Source: Porodaedalea pini (lineage: Eukaryota > Basidiomycota > Agaricomycetes > Hymenochaetales > Hymenochaetaceae). Taken from it: a stretch of DNA of 64,000 bases. Position numbers and translations under genes: made by a program. The DNA lies in contig NBAY01000011.1 of assembly GCA_002794775.1 (NCBI GenBank), positions 496,001 to 560,000 of the forward strand. The letters run 5' to 3'. A model generated the notes under the pieces. That model searched no databases. It was given only the letters and a program-made list of their open reading frames with translations, and was not told the DNA's origin. Positions 1-13,643 of this stretch are shown piece by piece (position 1 is the first letter of the stretch; each line of letters opens with the position of its first letter).

Positions 1-3000
1 ACAACCAAAGCTGCAGTCACCGACGGTGTGCACAGCCCTCCTTACATGGCAACCGATCTCTGCAACCTCCAAAGACTCGGTTACCGGGTAACAAAATTCA
101 AAAACGTAGATCTCTCACCCTAAGTAAATTGGGCTCTGGGGGTCCGAAACTTTGTCTGAGGCCTCGCGTCAAATGCGCACACATCAGCAGGCATCATTTG
201 GATCAAGCCATTGAGTCGAACACGCCAAATCCGAGGCGTACGGACATAAAGCGCTTCCCAACATGGGTTGGAGAAGTACTCAACTATAGAGAAAGGCTCC
301 TCGTGATGAATGTCAAACAATTGCTCAAAGCTGCTACTGTTGGGACTTATTAATCTGTGTGCGAGGTAAGGGTCGATTTAACTGCAACGAACTGAACCTG
401 AAATGAAGACACATGCAAAAGATAATCACGTATCAAAAGATATTGATGTGGAGAGTTCTCGTTTCTCGTTTCTTTGCTTGATATTGAGGAAAGGGTGAAA
501 TGATGAATTCAGAAACTCATAGACTCGCCGGATAATGAACGTATCGTTCACTAATCGATGATGGTTTCTGAGGCGATGGTTTTCACTGGATTTGACTAGG
601 ATGTCTTTGCTCTAGCTGAATTGTAGGAAACGGAGCCGTCAGTCAGGTAATGCAGAGCATTCTAACAATACGCACAATCTAACATATGCACTCCACATTC
701 CGGCACATCACCCTGGAAACTCAGGCACTAGATGGGTTAGTAGACGTGACATTAGAAGACCGCTCATCTTCATCTGCGCTCGTCCGAATTGGTTCAATGA
801 CCAAGTGAAGGCGGGCTCACAGGGAATGAGGCCGCTAAGATCTACATACATGACAAAAAATGTCGAGGTTAGAATTCGGAGGCACAAGCAGTCTGACAAG
901 AACCAGTTGTCAACTGCGCGGGTGCGCGCCAAGAAGTTGGCAGCGAAGATGAGACGCCGTGTAGGCATGTGCTCCACGCAAGGCTTGAGAACGCGCAATT
1001 ATCCCCGCAGCAGCGTTAGCATGCATCAACGTCACCCCCTCCCAGATATTCTGCACCCGCCCCGCACATCCCGAAGCGACATGATTTGAGCGCAAATTGT
1101 CTCCACCAATCTGTTCCAACACGCAGAGCTCGTGCCGGTGCCATTTGTAGAAACGATACACCCACAGTTATCACTGGCCGCTACACAAAAAGCACGGACC
1201 CCAAGGTGACAGGAGCTTCGTGGCGCGATTCCAGATCCATCATGATCCATTGTGAAATGCTGACATTCCTCGATTTCTGCAGCCATGGAGACAGAGTCTG
1301 AAAGTTGCGCGTATGCAGGCGATATGAACGTGAGCACTCGCCTGCAAATACAGATCAGATCGAAAATGAAGACGATAAGAAATCCACGAAGAGATGTTTG
1401 TTTTCCCATACATGATAACCTTCACTGATAACATATAGCAGCAAATTGTCCCAAGTAAGTTGCAGGCCCATCCCATAAGATAGGTTGGAGCGAAGAGAGA
1501 ATCCACGACCGGTTAGAAGACGAATGAGACTTCGCCTATTTTTGCGAAGACGGTTGCTTCTCCAATATCGCAAGGTCAGGGGTCCACGTAGTCGCCGACT
1601 TTGTTCTACACTGAAGGCCGATGAGGAACTCGAATTTGCAACGCATAGGAACTCAAGCTCAACTCATCACCCCTGGCGCTCCAATTATGTCATCTGCTTC
1701 TTTCTGCACGCTGGGTAGTACAACTCAGAGCAAGCCTATGCTTCCCCGCATGATGAAATTCTGAAGAGTCGGAAAGTTTGCGTCTCGGCTATCCGGGAAT
1801 GCCACGTTCCCGACTTGTTCCTGAACGCTTGACATGGGGAAAATCGATATCTTCCTAGATGATAAGGAATCAGCATGCTTCGCGAGTCTGAGGCCATTTG
1901 AGACCATCGCTTTGCCATGAGAAGATGGACGCTTACAAGTAGTCGCAAACTCAGTGCGGGGAGTTGAGCGATAACAGATGTGTTCAAACTGGGATCAGAC
2001 CCGGCAGAAGAATCAGTTTGCACTGCCTACATTCTTCGAAGGCAAGCCACGCATACGAGGCCGGTCTTCCTAAGAAGCGGACTCTTGCTAATATAGACTC
2101 GGACTTACAGTCCTCGATAACGAAGTTATCCAGGCCTTTTTCAGCTACGACCGTTACACGCCACTTCATCCCGACTAGCTGTTGCGAGATTCTAGCATGT
2201 GAACCAGCCGATAGCAATGCACAAGATGCCATCCAACAGCTCCGTCTGTTATTTGGGGGTTTCTATTTGTGACGTGAGTGCCGAAATTTGACACGACAAT
2301 TGACGGACTGAGATTGGCGAAAGCGAAGATAGATAGTCCGTACAAGTCGTAACGCCATGTAAGCATGGGATATACGAATGCCCGGGTTGCTAGATTTCAA
2401 ATGGTTAGAAAAATAAATCAGTACCATTATGATATCCGTCGCAAATTGACCACTCACAGCCCAAACAACGCTGTTGGGTTCTCGACCATCTACTTTAGTG
2501 GAAACGATGCTGACTGCCGAAGACACGTTTAAAACCCGGATGTCAGCAATACAGGCGAATGGTTCGAATTTGTTCGGAAAGCGGAGAAGGTGAAGTCGGG
2601 TGGGGCTCACAGCGGCTCGCTACATCCCTCTTCAGCTCTACACACGTTCTTGAGCAACAAAGGCAAGCTATTCGAGACAACACGAAGCAGTAGTCTCGTT
2701 CGCCGTAAACACAGAAAATGGTTTGTTGACTCTGTTGGATTTTTGTACCAGTGAGGGTATGAGACGCAAGTAGCTTGAACTCTTGAAGATGAAAATGAAA
2801 GTGAAAATATTAATGTCGCTGCAGCCCGTGATCTTCGCTAGGCACTTATTCTCTTACTCCCATCATCCCCATCGTGGGAACATTCGTGCTGAGACCTTCC
2901 TCCGTCGACGACGCGCGATCCCTCCATGCATTATCGCAGAACTACTCTCTGTTTTAATTGTGTCCTTGACCGCATCATATCAGCAGTCTTGGATCTTAGA

Positions 3001-3894
3001 TCGTCGTTGGCGCCACCATTGTGTCGCCCTCTTACCTTGCATCGTACCTCGCCTTGTCGCAGACGCCATAGCCGTTGCCAGGCCAGACACCCCAAACCCT
3101 CGATCCTACCTGAGCCTCCTGCCTCGGATAGGGAAACTTTTCACTTTATACGCCGTTGCCTGCTTGCCGCAGCGACATTATACACCTCATCACCCCCATC
3201 ACCTTCGGCCTCATCGGTCGAAATCACCACCGAACATCGGGCCTTATCGGCCAACCAACACAATAACTTCCAACCGGCTTTTGTTGGTTACCATACACCT
3301 CCGGATGAACAACCCGGTCTGCCGTCGTTTGTCGGCCTTCATCCTCTTAACCCTTGTGCGAAACCTTTCATACCCGCGCCAGGTTTACCCTACGAATTAG
3401 CTATGATGTATGGACAGCGCCCTCCTGACCTGTCACATCTCATTTCCTATGATTTCGTTTTCCCTTTTAATTTCGATTATTTCACATACTACGACTATGC
3501 CACTTCCCATCAATTTGAGTATGAAGACATTATTTCATCATGTCCCATCTCTTTCCATCATTTCATCCCTCGGTATATCCACCGACAGCGCATACATTCT
3601 GTGTAGTATATTTCGTGCCTTGACATGGGCAGCTTCACAGATACGATCAGTTCCTCTTTTCTTTCCTTAGCGGTTGGAAGCTGCTTGTAGTAGATAGCAG
3701 AAATTATAAATCGCTAGGCACGTGAGAAACGGTGAAGATGACCGCCAGAGCTGGACGGCACGCTGAGGACGTGCTCATTTTGTGACTCTTGTCTGAGGAC
3801 GTCGACGCCGTTGCCACTCACCAAACGCCATATCTCACTCTCTAGACGCCAGCGATAGTCATCGAATTTATCAACATCATAGACTGTGCTGTGC
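1..3894. other. Gene-poor stretch, nothing recognised
   Basis: I see open frames up to about 226 codons (2783-3606, both overlapping frames) but they are rich in His, Ser and Pro from a low-complexity pyrimidine-rich tract, lack splice-compatible neighbours and resemble no family I know. The rest is short frames on both strands. A gene entering from the left edge cannot be excluded for the first 350 bases. Confidence 0.5.
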
Positions 3895-5570
3895 ATGGCT
3901 TCCACTCGTCCTCGACCACCGCCACCCCCGCTGCGTCTATCCAAGACTATTAGGCCTTCTTCGGTCCATACAGACAACCAACTTCTCTACGATTTGCCAT
4001 CGGCTGCTTCTCTCTACTCTCCGCCTGCCGATCGTGACCAGCAAGAGGACGTTCTTTCAAAGTCGCCATCTACTTCACATTCTCCAAGCAGATCCCGCAC
4101 TCATCCTGCAAACAGAGCTATAAGGGCTCTTTCTCCGCCTTCCCGTTCACCTCGGGGTCGATTGTCCCCTTCACCTGGAATCAACATTGATGATGAGCTA
4201 GAAGCATTTGCACTTAAGTGCCGCGCTTGGTATGTAGCAAGGAACGTCAAATGGTCAGTTGACTCATTCCGATTTCCGATTTCGTGTTAGGTACTATGAT
4301 CAGGATGAAGATGCTGGCCGTCAGATGACGCAAACGCTTGCAGGCCTTCCACCATCGCTTCGAGCAAATTATGCCCGGATACAGGCTCACATTCGGGCTT
4401 CGTACCATACGTACCTCGCTGCTCGACGCAAGGCCGAGTTCCAAGCGCATTTGAGTTCCACAGCTCCCGGAGGTTCCCTGGCACCTCATTCTCGATCGAA
4501 TCCTACTAGTTCTCCCGCTAAACGCGAGCGGTGGGAGCGATTTGAACACTTCGTCAAAACTTGGTGCAACTCTTCAATGCCAGGAACGCGACCCTTCTTT
4601 GAAAGCCTGTGGGCAAGCATGAGACTGCAGGTTGTTCCGGAGAAGCTCGGCGGAGCTGGCAATAGGCGAATTGAATGGGAGTTCGATGATGCTGTTTTTA
4701 TAGAATCTGCGTATGTTGTTGAGAGCTGTCTCTTATAATAGCGCATACAATTGCTAACCTGATGCTTCCTGAAGCGGTAAAGAATTTATGCTGGAAGCTA
4801 TCGACGTTCTCAAGGGAGTAAGTAATTTATTGAAGTCCAGTACCATGCTTAACTGAATCATTTGCATTCAGGTTTTGGGATTCGAGGAAAAACTGGCTTC
4901 CCGTTCCTCTTCCGTTCGACTCTCAGATGACACATCTGTGTCACAACAACACTCAAGGTCGCAGTCGGAGCCTTTAAGTGCACTGCTTCTCGCACCCTCT
5001 ATTTCCCAGAAACCGGCCAGACCCGCGCTGCGAACTCATTCGGCTCGTTCTCGTGCGCCTTCTGACCCATTTCTTGATTCCAATACTGCTCCTTCGACAT
5101 CTCCCCGAAGCACAGGATCTTCTTTTCGAGAGACGAAGAATAATCCGGGGGACTTATCTTCTGGGGTACCATCACCGCCGACAGGCGCTCAAATTGACGC
5201 ATTGCTCTTGCGGACCGCCGGCGGGGAGCGCAGATATGCGCCATCTGTGTCGTCAGATATGTTTGACAATCACGCCCAGCTGCGAACCTGGACCGTGCCG
5301 GACTTGTCCAATCCAGAGTTCATGTCCCTGTTATTTGTCTTTCCGTCTTTCCTTACGCGCCGAACTCTTCCTCGCTTCCCTGTTGCAACAGCACGTAGCA
5401 AGCGTCATGACCTGGACCTTGAAGAGGCTGCTGCAAATGATCTAAATGACCGGGACGAGCTGCGTGTTGGGACAGGTGTGCTGTGGGTAGGTGCTCAGGA
5501 GAGGACGGGAGCGTGGCGGGGAACTTGGTGGGAACGACTCATGGCCTGGTTGCGGAGTTTATTGCGGTAG
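3895..5570 (+). CDS. Unidentified conserved-looking protein, 4 exons
   Basis: Four exons (3895-4229, 4291-4710, 4775-4817, 4872-5570) join in phase to 498 residues. I chose the ATG at 3895; the frame also runs upstream only through a GTG. Residues 1-100 are Pro/Ser/Arg-rich and probably disordered. Residues about 95-270 are the most protein-like part, with well-spaced Trp, Phe and charged residues (for example WERFEHFVKTW and a following acidic EFDDAVF), and are interrupted by two introns whose removal restores a smooth sequence. The C-terminal half is again Ser-rich and ends in a basic Trp-rich tail (WWERLMAWLRSLL). I do not recognise the family and assign no function. The small third exon (43 bp) and typical GT-AG ends make a real gene likely. 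An alternative frame continues past 5570 to 5683, so the exact 3' end is less sure than the core. Confidence 0.72.
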
Positions 5571-6077
5571 CATATGTACTGGAATTATTGACGGCCCGGT
5601 TTTTATGGCAGCGACGACAGGCTGCCTTTACTCTAAACACTTTTTCAAGACTACAATCTCGTGCAGCACATGCGCGAGATTGATGTAAAAAAGCTCGCAG
5701 TATGTTTGCATGGCTACTTTTTCGCTCTTGGGATATCTTCTTCGACTCTCTCCTTGGCCTTGCGTCCGCGACCACAACGCTAGCCGGGCCGAACGTCTCG
5801 TCATTTTTCCGAATGCCTGCGCCGATTCTTCATATCGTTCACGGAGTATAGCTACGATCAGGTGACAGAATTGTATCTGTGATCCGGGCGATCCGGCCTA
5901 TGTGTCCCAGTGCTCAGTTATTGTTCTTATTCGGACTCTCAGATGGGCATGATGTCGCAACATTGGACTTCCGATTTGTACACAATGTGTCAGGCATATA
6001 TAGGTTTAAACTGCATTGCATCTACTGTTTCCAGCCCCCAACATTGCGTCTGCACGGCTTTACTCCCACTTAGCTAG
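5571..6077. other. Unassigned 507 bp between two coding stretches
   Basis: Short frames exist on the + strand (for example to 5683 and an ATG-led frame from about 5701 to 5851). Either could be an exon of the unidentified gene that follows, but I could not find one splice solution that is better than the others. Confidence 0.3.
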
Positions 6078-6459
6078 AGAGACCGTGATCTGTTCGACGT
6101 TCGACACCTGACTGTACTCTATGAACGCCTGCTACTATTGTACTCAACTAGGAAAGCTCGAGAGCATCGTCTTACCATTATGTTGGGCGTAGGCGCAGAA
6201 ATGTTCTGGGGCGAGTTTATTAGTCACGCGCCTATGACGAATGAATTATGGTAAGATCTCCCTACTCTAATAGCTCAGACGTAGGCGGGAATTAATCTCT
6301 CATGCGTGTCATCTCGCGGAGTTACCACCGGTCTTCACCAGCGGGAGCCTTTCGGTGACCGAGTGTAGTACCCGAGAGTATCTTCTTTCATGGAACATGC
6401 GACGGTCTCCCTCATTACTGGCTACTCGGATCTGTGTCAAAGCCGAGGAGTCGCAATAT
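6078..6459 (+). CDS. Two coding-like exons of an unidentified gene (partial)
   Basis: A stop-free segment 6078-6250 follows an acceptor (CTAG) and ends at a GTAAGA donor; a second stop-free segment 6285-6459 continues in phase (split Trp codon) and ends at a strong GTAAGT donor. Together they encode about 116 residues with a balanced, globular composition (Leu/Arg-rich helix, then GAEMFWGEF, ELISHACHLAELPP and SWNMRRSPSLLATR). The intron between them would be only 34 bp, short for a fungus. The frame reads on to a stop at about 6490 if the last donor is unused. I could not place the start; candidate upstream exons lie in 5700-6077. No family is recognised, and this could also be a remnant of a larger gene. 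Confidence 0.4.
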
Positions 6460-9400
6460 GTAAGTCAGATTGTAGAAGGTATGGTATGTTAGTAAGTTGC
6501 AAGCACCATTCCAACATTGCTTTATCTAAAGGGTCAATGAGATAGAGACACGCGCTCCACATCCGCAATTGACTGGATTTGAAAGATCATACAGGCAAGG
6601 AAGAAATTGAAAGTATTGCATGCAAGGAGTAAGATTTTGTCATGCAAAGCTTTAATACCTGGAGTCTTGCCTCGGACTCTCATGAGAAAGATGCATTATA
6701 TCGGAAACCCTTTTTGTCAAGGGTGGCTAATTTCTCTCTCCTTATCCTCTCAGTCTCCATTTTGCTGCATCCTTGGATTTTTTTATTTGCCTTGCCATCG
6801 AGCACTGGATAGCACGTGCACACCGACGATCATTGGTAAAGCTCAATGAGGAAGGTCGCTTCCAAAAGCGGACCATATGTTTGTTTGCGCTTGCTCCGGG
6901 ACTCACACACAAACTTCTAGGTGCCTGCACCTTGTCCGTCGGCATCGAGCCGACATCAATGTCTATTCTTGATCTGGGGAACTCAAGCGTGTATTAACAC
7001 CACTACTTGCAGGATAGAACTTTTCGACTTAATTACTTCAGTCAAGTACTTATACCCTTCTTTATCAGCTTCTTAAAGTTCTTTCCTCACTGAGATGAAT
7101 GGACACAGGGTTTTCGGACACAGAAGCCGGAGTCCAATCCACAAAGCGACAAGCGTGATGCATTTGCTTACTGGTTTTGATTGGTACTGCTCCTTGACTC
7201 TTGGTTCTCCATGAATACAAGCAACTTTCTCAGTTGACCGCACCGTTCGAGTCACTCTCCGAAGCGCCGACGCATGCTTTACGCCTCCTTAAGGCTCTTT
7301 TAGATGTCAGTTTGTCTTAGCGCTTCATTAGTCCCGCGGAGAAAGCATGTAAACAGGGCTGAAAAAATGAGCCGCTGCATTAATCCACCTTCTCGGTAAA
7401 TGCACCTTTCTTCTCTGACCGCTCCTGCACCTTCTCTGGACAAGTTTCTTTCTTTCTTTGATTGAATGGTTTTTGTAGAATGTAGAGCCGTGATCTAGAG
7501 CCACAACGGCTTGTCAGGCGTCTGATCAAAGAATCTATCTGGACTTAGCAGAAACCATCAGGTACCCAGAGCCGTTGCTTTGTCCGTCAATTGTACATGC
7601 ATCTCGTGAAGAAGAGAGGCTGTTCCTTGGCTAACTAAATTGATGCATGAACCATCGTTATTAAGGCCCACCCGGACAGAGTTTACCTCTGAATCTACCG
7701 CCGGACCATCTGCGAGACTCGGACTTGCCCAAAAGCTTTACATAACTTGGAAGTCGCGGCTTCATGCTGCGATGAGAAAAAGCCGTGTGGACCGTGATCC
7801 GCTATAGATACAGTAAGTTTATCGTGAATAAGCGGTCCAGAGCTCGGCATTTATGGATCGGCACTAACTTCTTGTAGGCATGATCTCATTCGCCGCCACG
7901 CCGCCTTTGTACGGCCTTTCCTCTTTGACGATGGGTGCGCTAATGCCGATGGACTTTTCAAGAACAGTATTTCTGATGCCTGAGTGTGACCGTATTGGGA
8001 CTACGCACGACTCCACTGTTTGTAGTAGTTGCTATCTCCTTTCAGCCCTGGCCTTCGGTGTATTAGATTTCGTCTTCACGAAGGGCTGTTTTTTTCTCGA
8101 ACTCGCGGAATTGTGTCGGTGAGCCAAGATGTTTGTCACGGTTCCTGTCTTCGTCAAGGTCCCTTTGAAACGTTTGTTGAATGCTACATTATAGATGGCG
8201 TGCCTTGTGACCATATGCTCTTTGCTGAAGAGATAGAAGGTCAATACCGAGATTGTGTATATGATCCGGCTGCTCATTTACGTTTCCTACCCACCGAGAA
8301 GTATCTGGGTGGAAGGATCGTTTGGGCCTGGCAGTTCGGCATCATCGATTGACAGTGGAGAAGTGATGTTGCTATATGAACCTGCTTTTGGTCAGTGTTT
8401 GCTTCCGTGTTCGCATTGCGTTGACCGTAGCTTATCTTCGTCGTGTTCTGTCTCTCAGGTCCGTTATTGGAGACCATTATTATTCGTGAGTAATCGTATT
8501 CTCACGCTCTCCAGTATCACTTCAGTTTCTCAAACGTAAAGCTAACGAACTTCATAGCATTCGTGTATATCTTGCTTCTTGGTACAGGAAGCAGACAGCT
8601 CTGACACAATTTTAGGGCGTCTATCGACTGGTCGAGCAACCAGACCAACGACCGTGTACTCTCAGCTCATTGTTGGAGTTCCGAACTTTATAGACCTGCT
8701 TGGGTTTGAAGGCGTGCGTCGGATCAAAGCACAATATGAACTGAATGTTCAGTTCTTGCATTTCTTCATTAGTTTCATTGTCAGTTCTCGGTCTTTCAGC
8801 TTGCGCCGCGGCGAACTTAGCGTGAGCTGGGAGTATCTCGGTATCCAATCCGAAGCTATACCCCCTAACGATAAGAAATACGTCCGTAGTTGTGACAGTT
8901 GAGACATGCTCTTCATCTTACGAATCATGTTTTCAATTCAAGTAGTGATATCTGAGTCTGCGTTGGAAGTCCGTGGACTTCACTAACTGCCCCAAAAATC
9001 TCTTTCGGTGTCCTTCTCCATCGTTGTAAATAGTTTCATGAATCAGAGTACATACTGGCAATGAAAAGAAAAGTCACAGCAAATCAGTAATCTATATTCG
9101 TGTGTTCCTCTCCGTATTTGACTTCCTTGCTAATCCTTGAAGCATCTCCTCTCAATAGATTCCTATTTCAGCGGCTGCGATTCCGTCCTGAGTCTTCCGT
9201 CGGATGCTTTGGGCTATATCTTACTTGTCCCATCATCATAGTAAGGCGATCAGAGTGGGTGTCATGCATCTAGCACTGACATATACTGGCGGACATACCA
9301 TTACAATCGTGGTAAGACAGCAGATAACTGCTATATCGCGTTCCCACAGTAATTGAGTGCGGACTGAGTAGTTGCAGCTAATCAGACATCAAGGACATGT

Positions 9401-11766
9401 GCGACGATCGGACTGCGGGATGCTCCTTTGTGATGCTTCGGGAGCGCCAATTAGTCGCACCCGGGGCCATTACTTCAAGCTTGCGGTTAGCTCACTACTA
9501 TTTGTAAGACTCAGACTATCATCGACACCCACCATGGCTGAGATTGGCCGCCTCCAAATTTCTCACTGACCCGTCGCGAGTGATCTCAATACCGCCGACG
9601 TCGTCTTCTTTTTAGCACAGTGGGAGTGGACCATAACGAACATCACAGCATTGTTCCTGGAGGACTGAAAAAGGATCAACGGAAAGCGGCTTGCGGTCAA
9701 GCTCCTCGTGCTGGAGCTTTGGGCATCCGGCTTTCCCGCCGCCGATGGAAGCCCCACAGTCACAGACCCTCAAATTTACACATGAGTAAGGAGGACGGAG
9801 TCTGTCTTTGTAACTTGGGCTAGGTCTCTCAGACCTTGCTGTTTATGTAGCAGATCTTAATCAGCTGGAGTTGCCCCCCTTGATTTATGCACCAAGAGAG
9901 ACGTGAAACGTACCAAGTTCTCATCATTTATCAATGTATACCTCCTGCTTTATCTTCACGAATTATGACCCATCTGACAATGAGTGAAAGAAAGTTCTTG
10001 TCTTAAAATTAAAGGAATCACAGGATACGATAAAGTTGGGTTACCAGTCCAAACCATAATTCGAAGAATTGCATCAAAGTTTTCATGCTCTTCAATTTCT
10101 CGCCGTCGGCCTACTCGAGCTCATGGAGAGTATTCTGCTACAAGACTGAATTTCTGGAAGATACAACTTCAGCAAGAAAGGTCAGACTTACAAAACGTCG
10201 AGACATATTATCAGTAAAATCAATTTATCAGCCTTATACGATTAGAACCATGCAAAACGTACCGAGAATGCCTTGAATGCTGTAAGTTTTGTCTGTTCAT
10301 GAACTCATTCGACGCGTTGAGATTTTTAACCTGGCCAAAGGGATGTTCTATGCAGACATCCTCACTGCATAGACGAACAGATATCGGTAAGTTCTAGAGA
10401 AATATGTCTTGACTCTAGTTTGGGATTGCCAGCCGCGCCTTAGTCGGAAGATAGCAACAGAAACGCGAGAGAGACAGGTGAAGCATCTGAGGACATTTTG
10501 CTTTGACTTCCATGATCCGTTACTGGACCGGCTGGTAACCAAGCTCTTTCTTGGCTAGCTACGAGAACGAAGATGAACAGGTGCAAAGGATGTCCTGAAG
10601 AACAAAGAAGCTTGTCAACCGACGTACAGCGTCGCAAAGCATCAAGGACTAGGCTCACATTACTTGCTAGTAAGGGAACGTCAGGAAACTGACAAGCAGA
10701 TACGGTAATATTCTGTCTTTTCGCCCGGTTTCCATATGCAAATGGCTGCAAGTGGGGGAAGACGAAGAGGCCATAAACAATACATCTCTCCATACCGAAT
10801 TGAGATCTACCTATGCGAATCCTTCAAGGAGCAAGCAGCAGAGAAACAAATAGTAAACGTAATGAAGCACCTTTCCGAGGATCGCTGAAAGCAAAGAGAT
10901 TGAGGACTTGGTCGTTGAGAGAGTATCATGTTGCGTCTCGGATGATAACATATTCAGCCAGGAGTCTGCGCTCGGTAAACAGCACATGAGGCATATGAAC
11001 CTTAGGAAACAGCTTGCTCAATTTGCGAAAGATAGACCGTATGTTGAGTCAGTCGTATGTAAGTGTCCCACGTTAAAAACCTGGCTCTTCGAGCAAATCC
11101 GTCAGTTATTTCGAAACGAGTAGAATCAAGCAGAACCCAACTGACTCACGATTCAAGAGTCAAACACTTGTTCCACGAATATCCCAGATGCTTTTGATGG
11201 AAGGCTTTTAAAAACGAACAAACCAAAAAGAAAGTGCTAGGATAACAAGAACAAAAGCACAGTTTGGATTCATGTAATTTATAAACATTCCAGTGTAGCA
11301 AATGATGATAGAAGTGGCGAGAAAGCGTGGAAGGCACGTAGTGAGAGCAGGCGTCAGAAATTGATACAACAGGAAAAGGTGTCGCTATAAAGTGAAAACA
11401 ATTAACATGAACCGGAGACGCCGCGAGGGGGATTCAGCCAGAGAGAAAGGGTTAGAGTCACAGAACGAGTTGGATTTGCGGTAAGAAACGGAATACAAAA
11501 GCAGACAAGTGATGATGAAAGCGAAAACAGAAGCAGATACGATGGAGAGAAGTATTACGATACCCAAGAGAAAGAAAGAAAAACATGAATAATGCCGATA
11601 CTTTTGCATTGATCTGGTTGTTCAAGATTCTTCGAGAAGAGCACTCATTTCCTTGGAGGAGTTGACTGTGTGAAGCTCTGAATCTGGTCTCGGAAAGATT
11701 CCAGTCTGAATGAAATTTGGAGATTAGCAAGATAGGAAAAAGGAACGCAAATAAAGGAGGGAACGC
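6460..11766. other. 5.3-kb gene-poor stretch
   Basis: No gene can be supported. A good intron-like signal (GTAAGT at 7813, branch CTAAC, acceptor TAG ending 7876) lies in a region where coding-like runs appear in all three + frames between about 7480 and 8000, interrupted by stops, which suggests a decayed gene. Other frames of about 70-117 codons (8579-8902, 10440-10793, 10908-11123) stand alone and match nothing I know. 11150-11766 is A-rich on the + strand. Confidence 0.4.
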
Positions 11767-13210
11767 TTACTCGGCGTTCCTGGTCTTCAGCCTATCATTT
11801 TCAGCAAATGTGAAGTAATTTATGTTATGAGTAAGAAGAGAAACAGAAAGAAGAGCCAAGGAAGACAACGTACTCCGCGATTTCCTCCTGAAGTTTCGCA
11901 ATGTGCCTTTCCTTGCACGCGGCGCTCTTCTCTGCAGCGGTCGTTTTGCGTCGCAGGCGCTCCGACTCCGCAAGGAGATCGTGCAGGGCGGTCTGCACAG
12001 TCGCCTGCTGAGTGGCCATGCTTGACAGTGCGTTCAGCATAGCAGTAGCAGCAGAGGAATGCGTCTGGGATGAGCTGGCGAGATTGCCGTTGCGCACGCA
12101 AGACGCTGGCGTCCTCACGTGCGAACCCGACCTTTCGATGGTCGACGCAAGCTGCGTCTGAAAGCTCTCATGTTCATGTTGGCATTCGCCTCCGTGTCGC
12201 TCAGCGTCTTCTCCTGTGGAGAGAGCTGGAGTAGGATCCTGTGCGGGAATGGGGGCCGTCAACAAGCCAGACAAGCAACGCACGAACTTGAAAAAGAAAC
12301 AGACGTGTGCTTCCCGAGTCTTTTCGTCTCCGTTGTCGTTATCGTCTCCCTTAAAGCCCAGCGCACGGCTTTTGCCCTTGTTCGAGCCAGGGCCGGCAGC
12401 GTCTACATGGCCGCGTGCCCTCTCCAGTGCGCGCTGCGCCCCTCGCGTGAAGGACGTCGGGGACGCTGGACCAGTGCTATTGAAGAAGTCCTCTATCTCT
12501 GCCGCGCTTTCGCGTTCAGAGGTCTGCAACGGCGTCGGCAGAGCTTTGGAGAAGGATGCGGACGGTCTGTGCGGAGGCGTACTATGAGCCTGCGAAACGA
12601 GCGGCTCTTCTTCTTCGGTCTTGACAGCGAAGCGCGTACGCTTGGTCGCAGGCGCAGAGTACTCGTCCTCGCTAGAGCTAGATTCGTGATAAAAGTTTCC
12701 GCACTCGTGTTCATCATCAGGCGCGTCCGCCTGCACGCCCGTAGCCGAAACTGACGTATTCGTGCCCGTTCCCGTCTCGCTAATCATCCCTTCAAGGGCA
12801 GCCTGTATCGTCGCAAGGCGTCGGTCGCGCGCCCCAGGAGAGATGTCGCGCGCGCGCTGCTGGCTCGACCCCGGGCCCGGACGCGAGCCCGTGGACATGC
12901 GCGCGTAGTTTCGTTTCGCGGGCGGCTGCGAGCGCGGAGGTGACAACGGAAGCTGGCTCGCAGAATTTCGAGGAGTCGTTGGCGGGGTGACGGTATTCGT
13001 GAGGCGCGTCTGCCGCTGCGGTGTCTTGGGAGGTGCAGGAGGTTGAGGGGGGATCAGGCCTGCGCCGAAGAGATCGCTTTCCCATTCTGCTCGTACATAT
13101 ATGGGGAATGGCATGAATAGGAGGTACATGGTAAAGTTAAGGGACGGAGATATATCAGTGACAATCAAGAAAGACAAGGATGCTGATGCTGCGTACTCCA
13201 AAAACTGCAT
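11767..13210 (-). CDS. Unidentified Ser/Pro-rich protein with C-terminal coiled coil
   Basis: Read on the - strand with three exons (13210-12305, 12238-11874, 11791-11767), giving about 431 residues. The first intron (66 bp) is in phase and stop-free, so it could be retained; the second (82 bp, GTACGT donor) is required, because its removal extends the terminal heptad pattern KLQEEIAE into LKTRNAE before the stop. The N-terminal two thirds is disordered (Pro-, Ser- and Thr-rich, with an acidic Glu/Ser patch followed by a KRTRF basic motif that could be a nuclear localisation signal). The last 75 residues form a coiled coil. The start is uncertain: the ATG at 13210 is the first plausible one, but the N-terminal 45 residues are hydrophobic and may really be an intron or leader. 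The gene diverges from the PSMG4-like gene. No function assigned. Confidence 0.6.
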
Positions 13211-13643
13211 TTGTTGTCGGCGCAGCGGTAGAATGGTCTGGACGGTTTGCGTATAGGGATAATAGGATAAGTGACGACTCGGCGGAATATATGTATTACG
13301 CAACGCACCTTCCAGGGTTCGCCTCAGTCTTGCTTATATACCTTGCAGCGGGGTGATCACAGGCGCAGATGGCTTTTCCGTCTCGAACACAGCCGGCAGA
13401 ATGGACTCTGGATTTATTCACGCTTTGGTTCACCGAAGTCCGCGAAGTAGCAAGCATTGGATATCAACTGGAATATATAAGATTAGATATGTTCGACACA
13501 ATATGCAGGAACCGTACATGTAAGGAATGGTCGTGTCGTCGTCGTCGTCGTTAAAGGTCAAACACAAGTAGGCGAGCGCCTAAGTGTGTGTGGGCGCCTA
13601 CCGAAGCGCCTTACCCAAACTACACTCTCTGCCTTGTATAGCC
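13211..13643. other. Divergent intergenic region, 433 bp
   Basis: This lies between the start of the coiled-coil gene (-) and the PSMG4-like gene (+) and should carry both promoters. A GTC/CGT-repeat run (about 13532-13553) is the only simple structure seen. Confidence 0.4.

Noticed and set aside
2783..3606. Two overlapping + frames of 205 and 226 codons
   Set aside because: Both are His/Ser/Pro-rich products of the same pyrimidine-rich tract, in different frames, without splice partners or family resemblance.
12119..12754. 211-codon + strand frame
   Set aside because: It is antisense to the coiled-coil gene, whose splice sites and coiled-coil pattern make the - strand the coding one.
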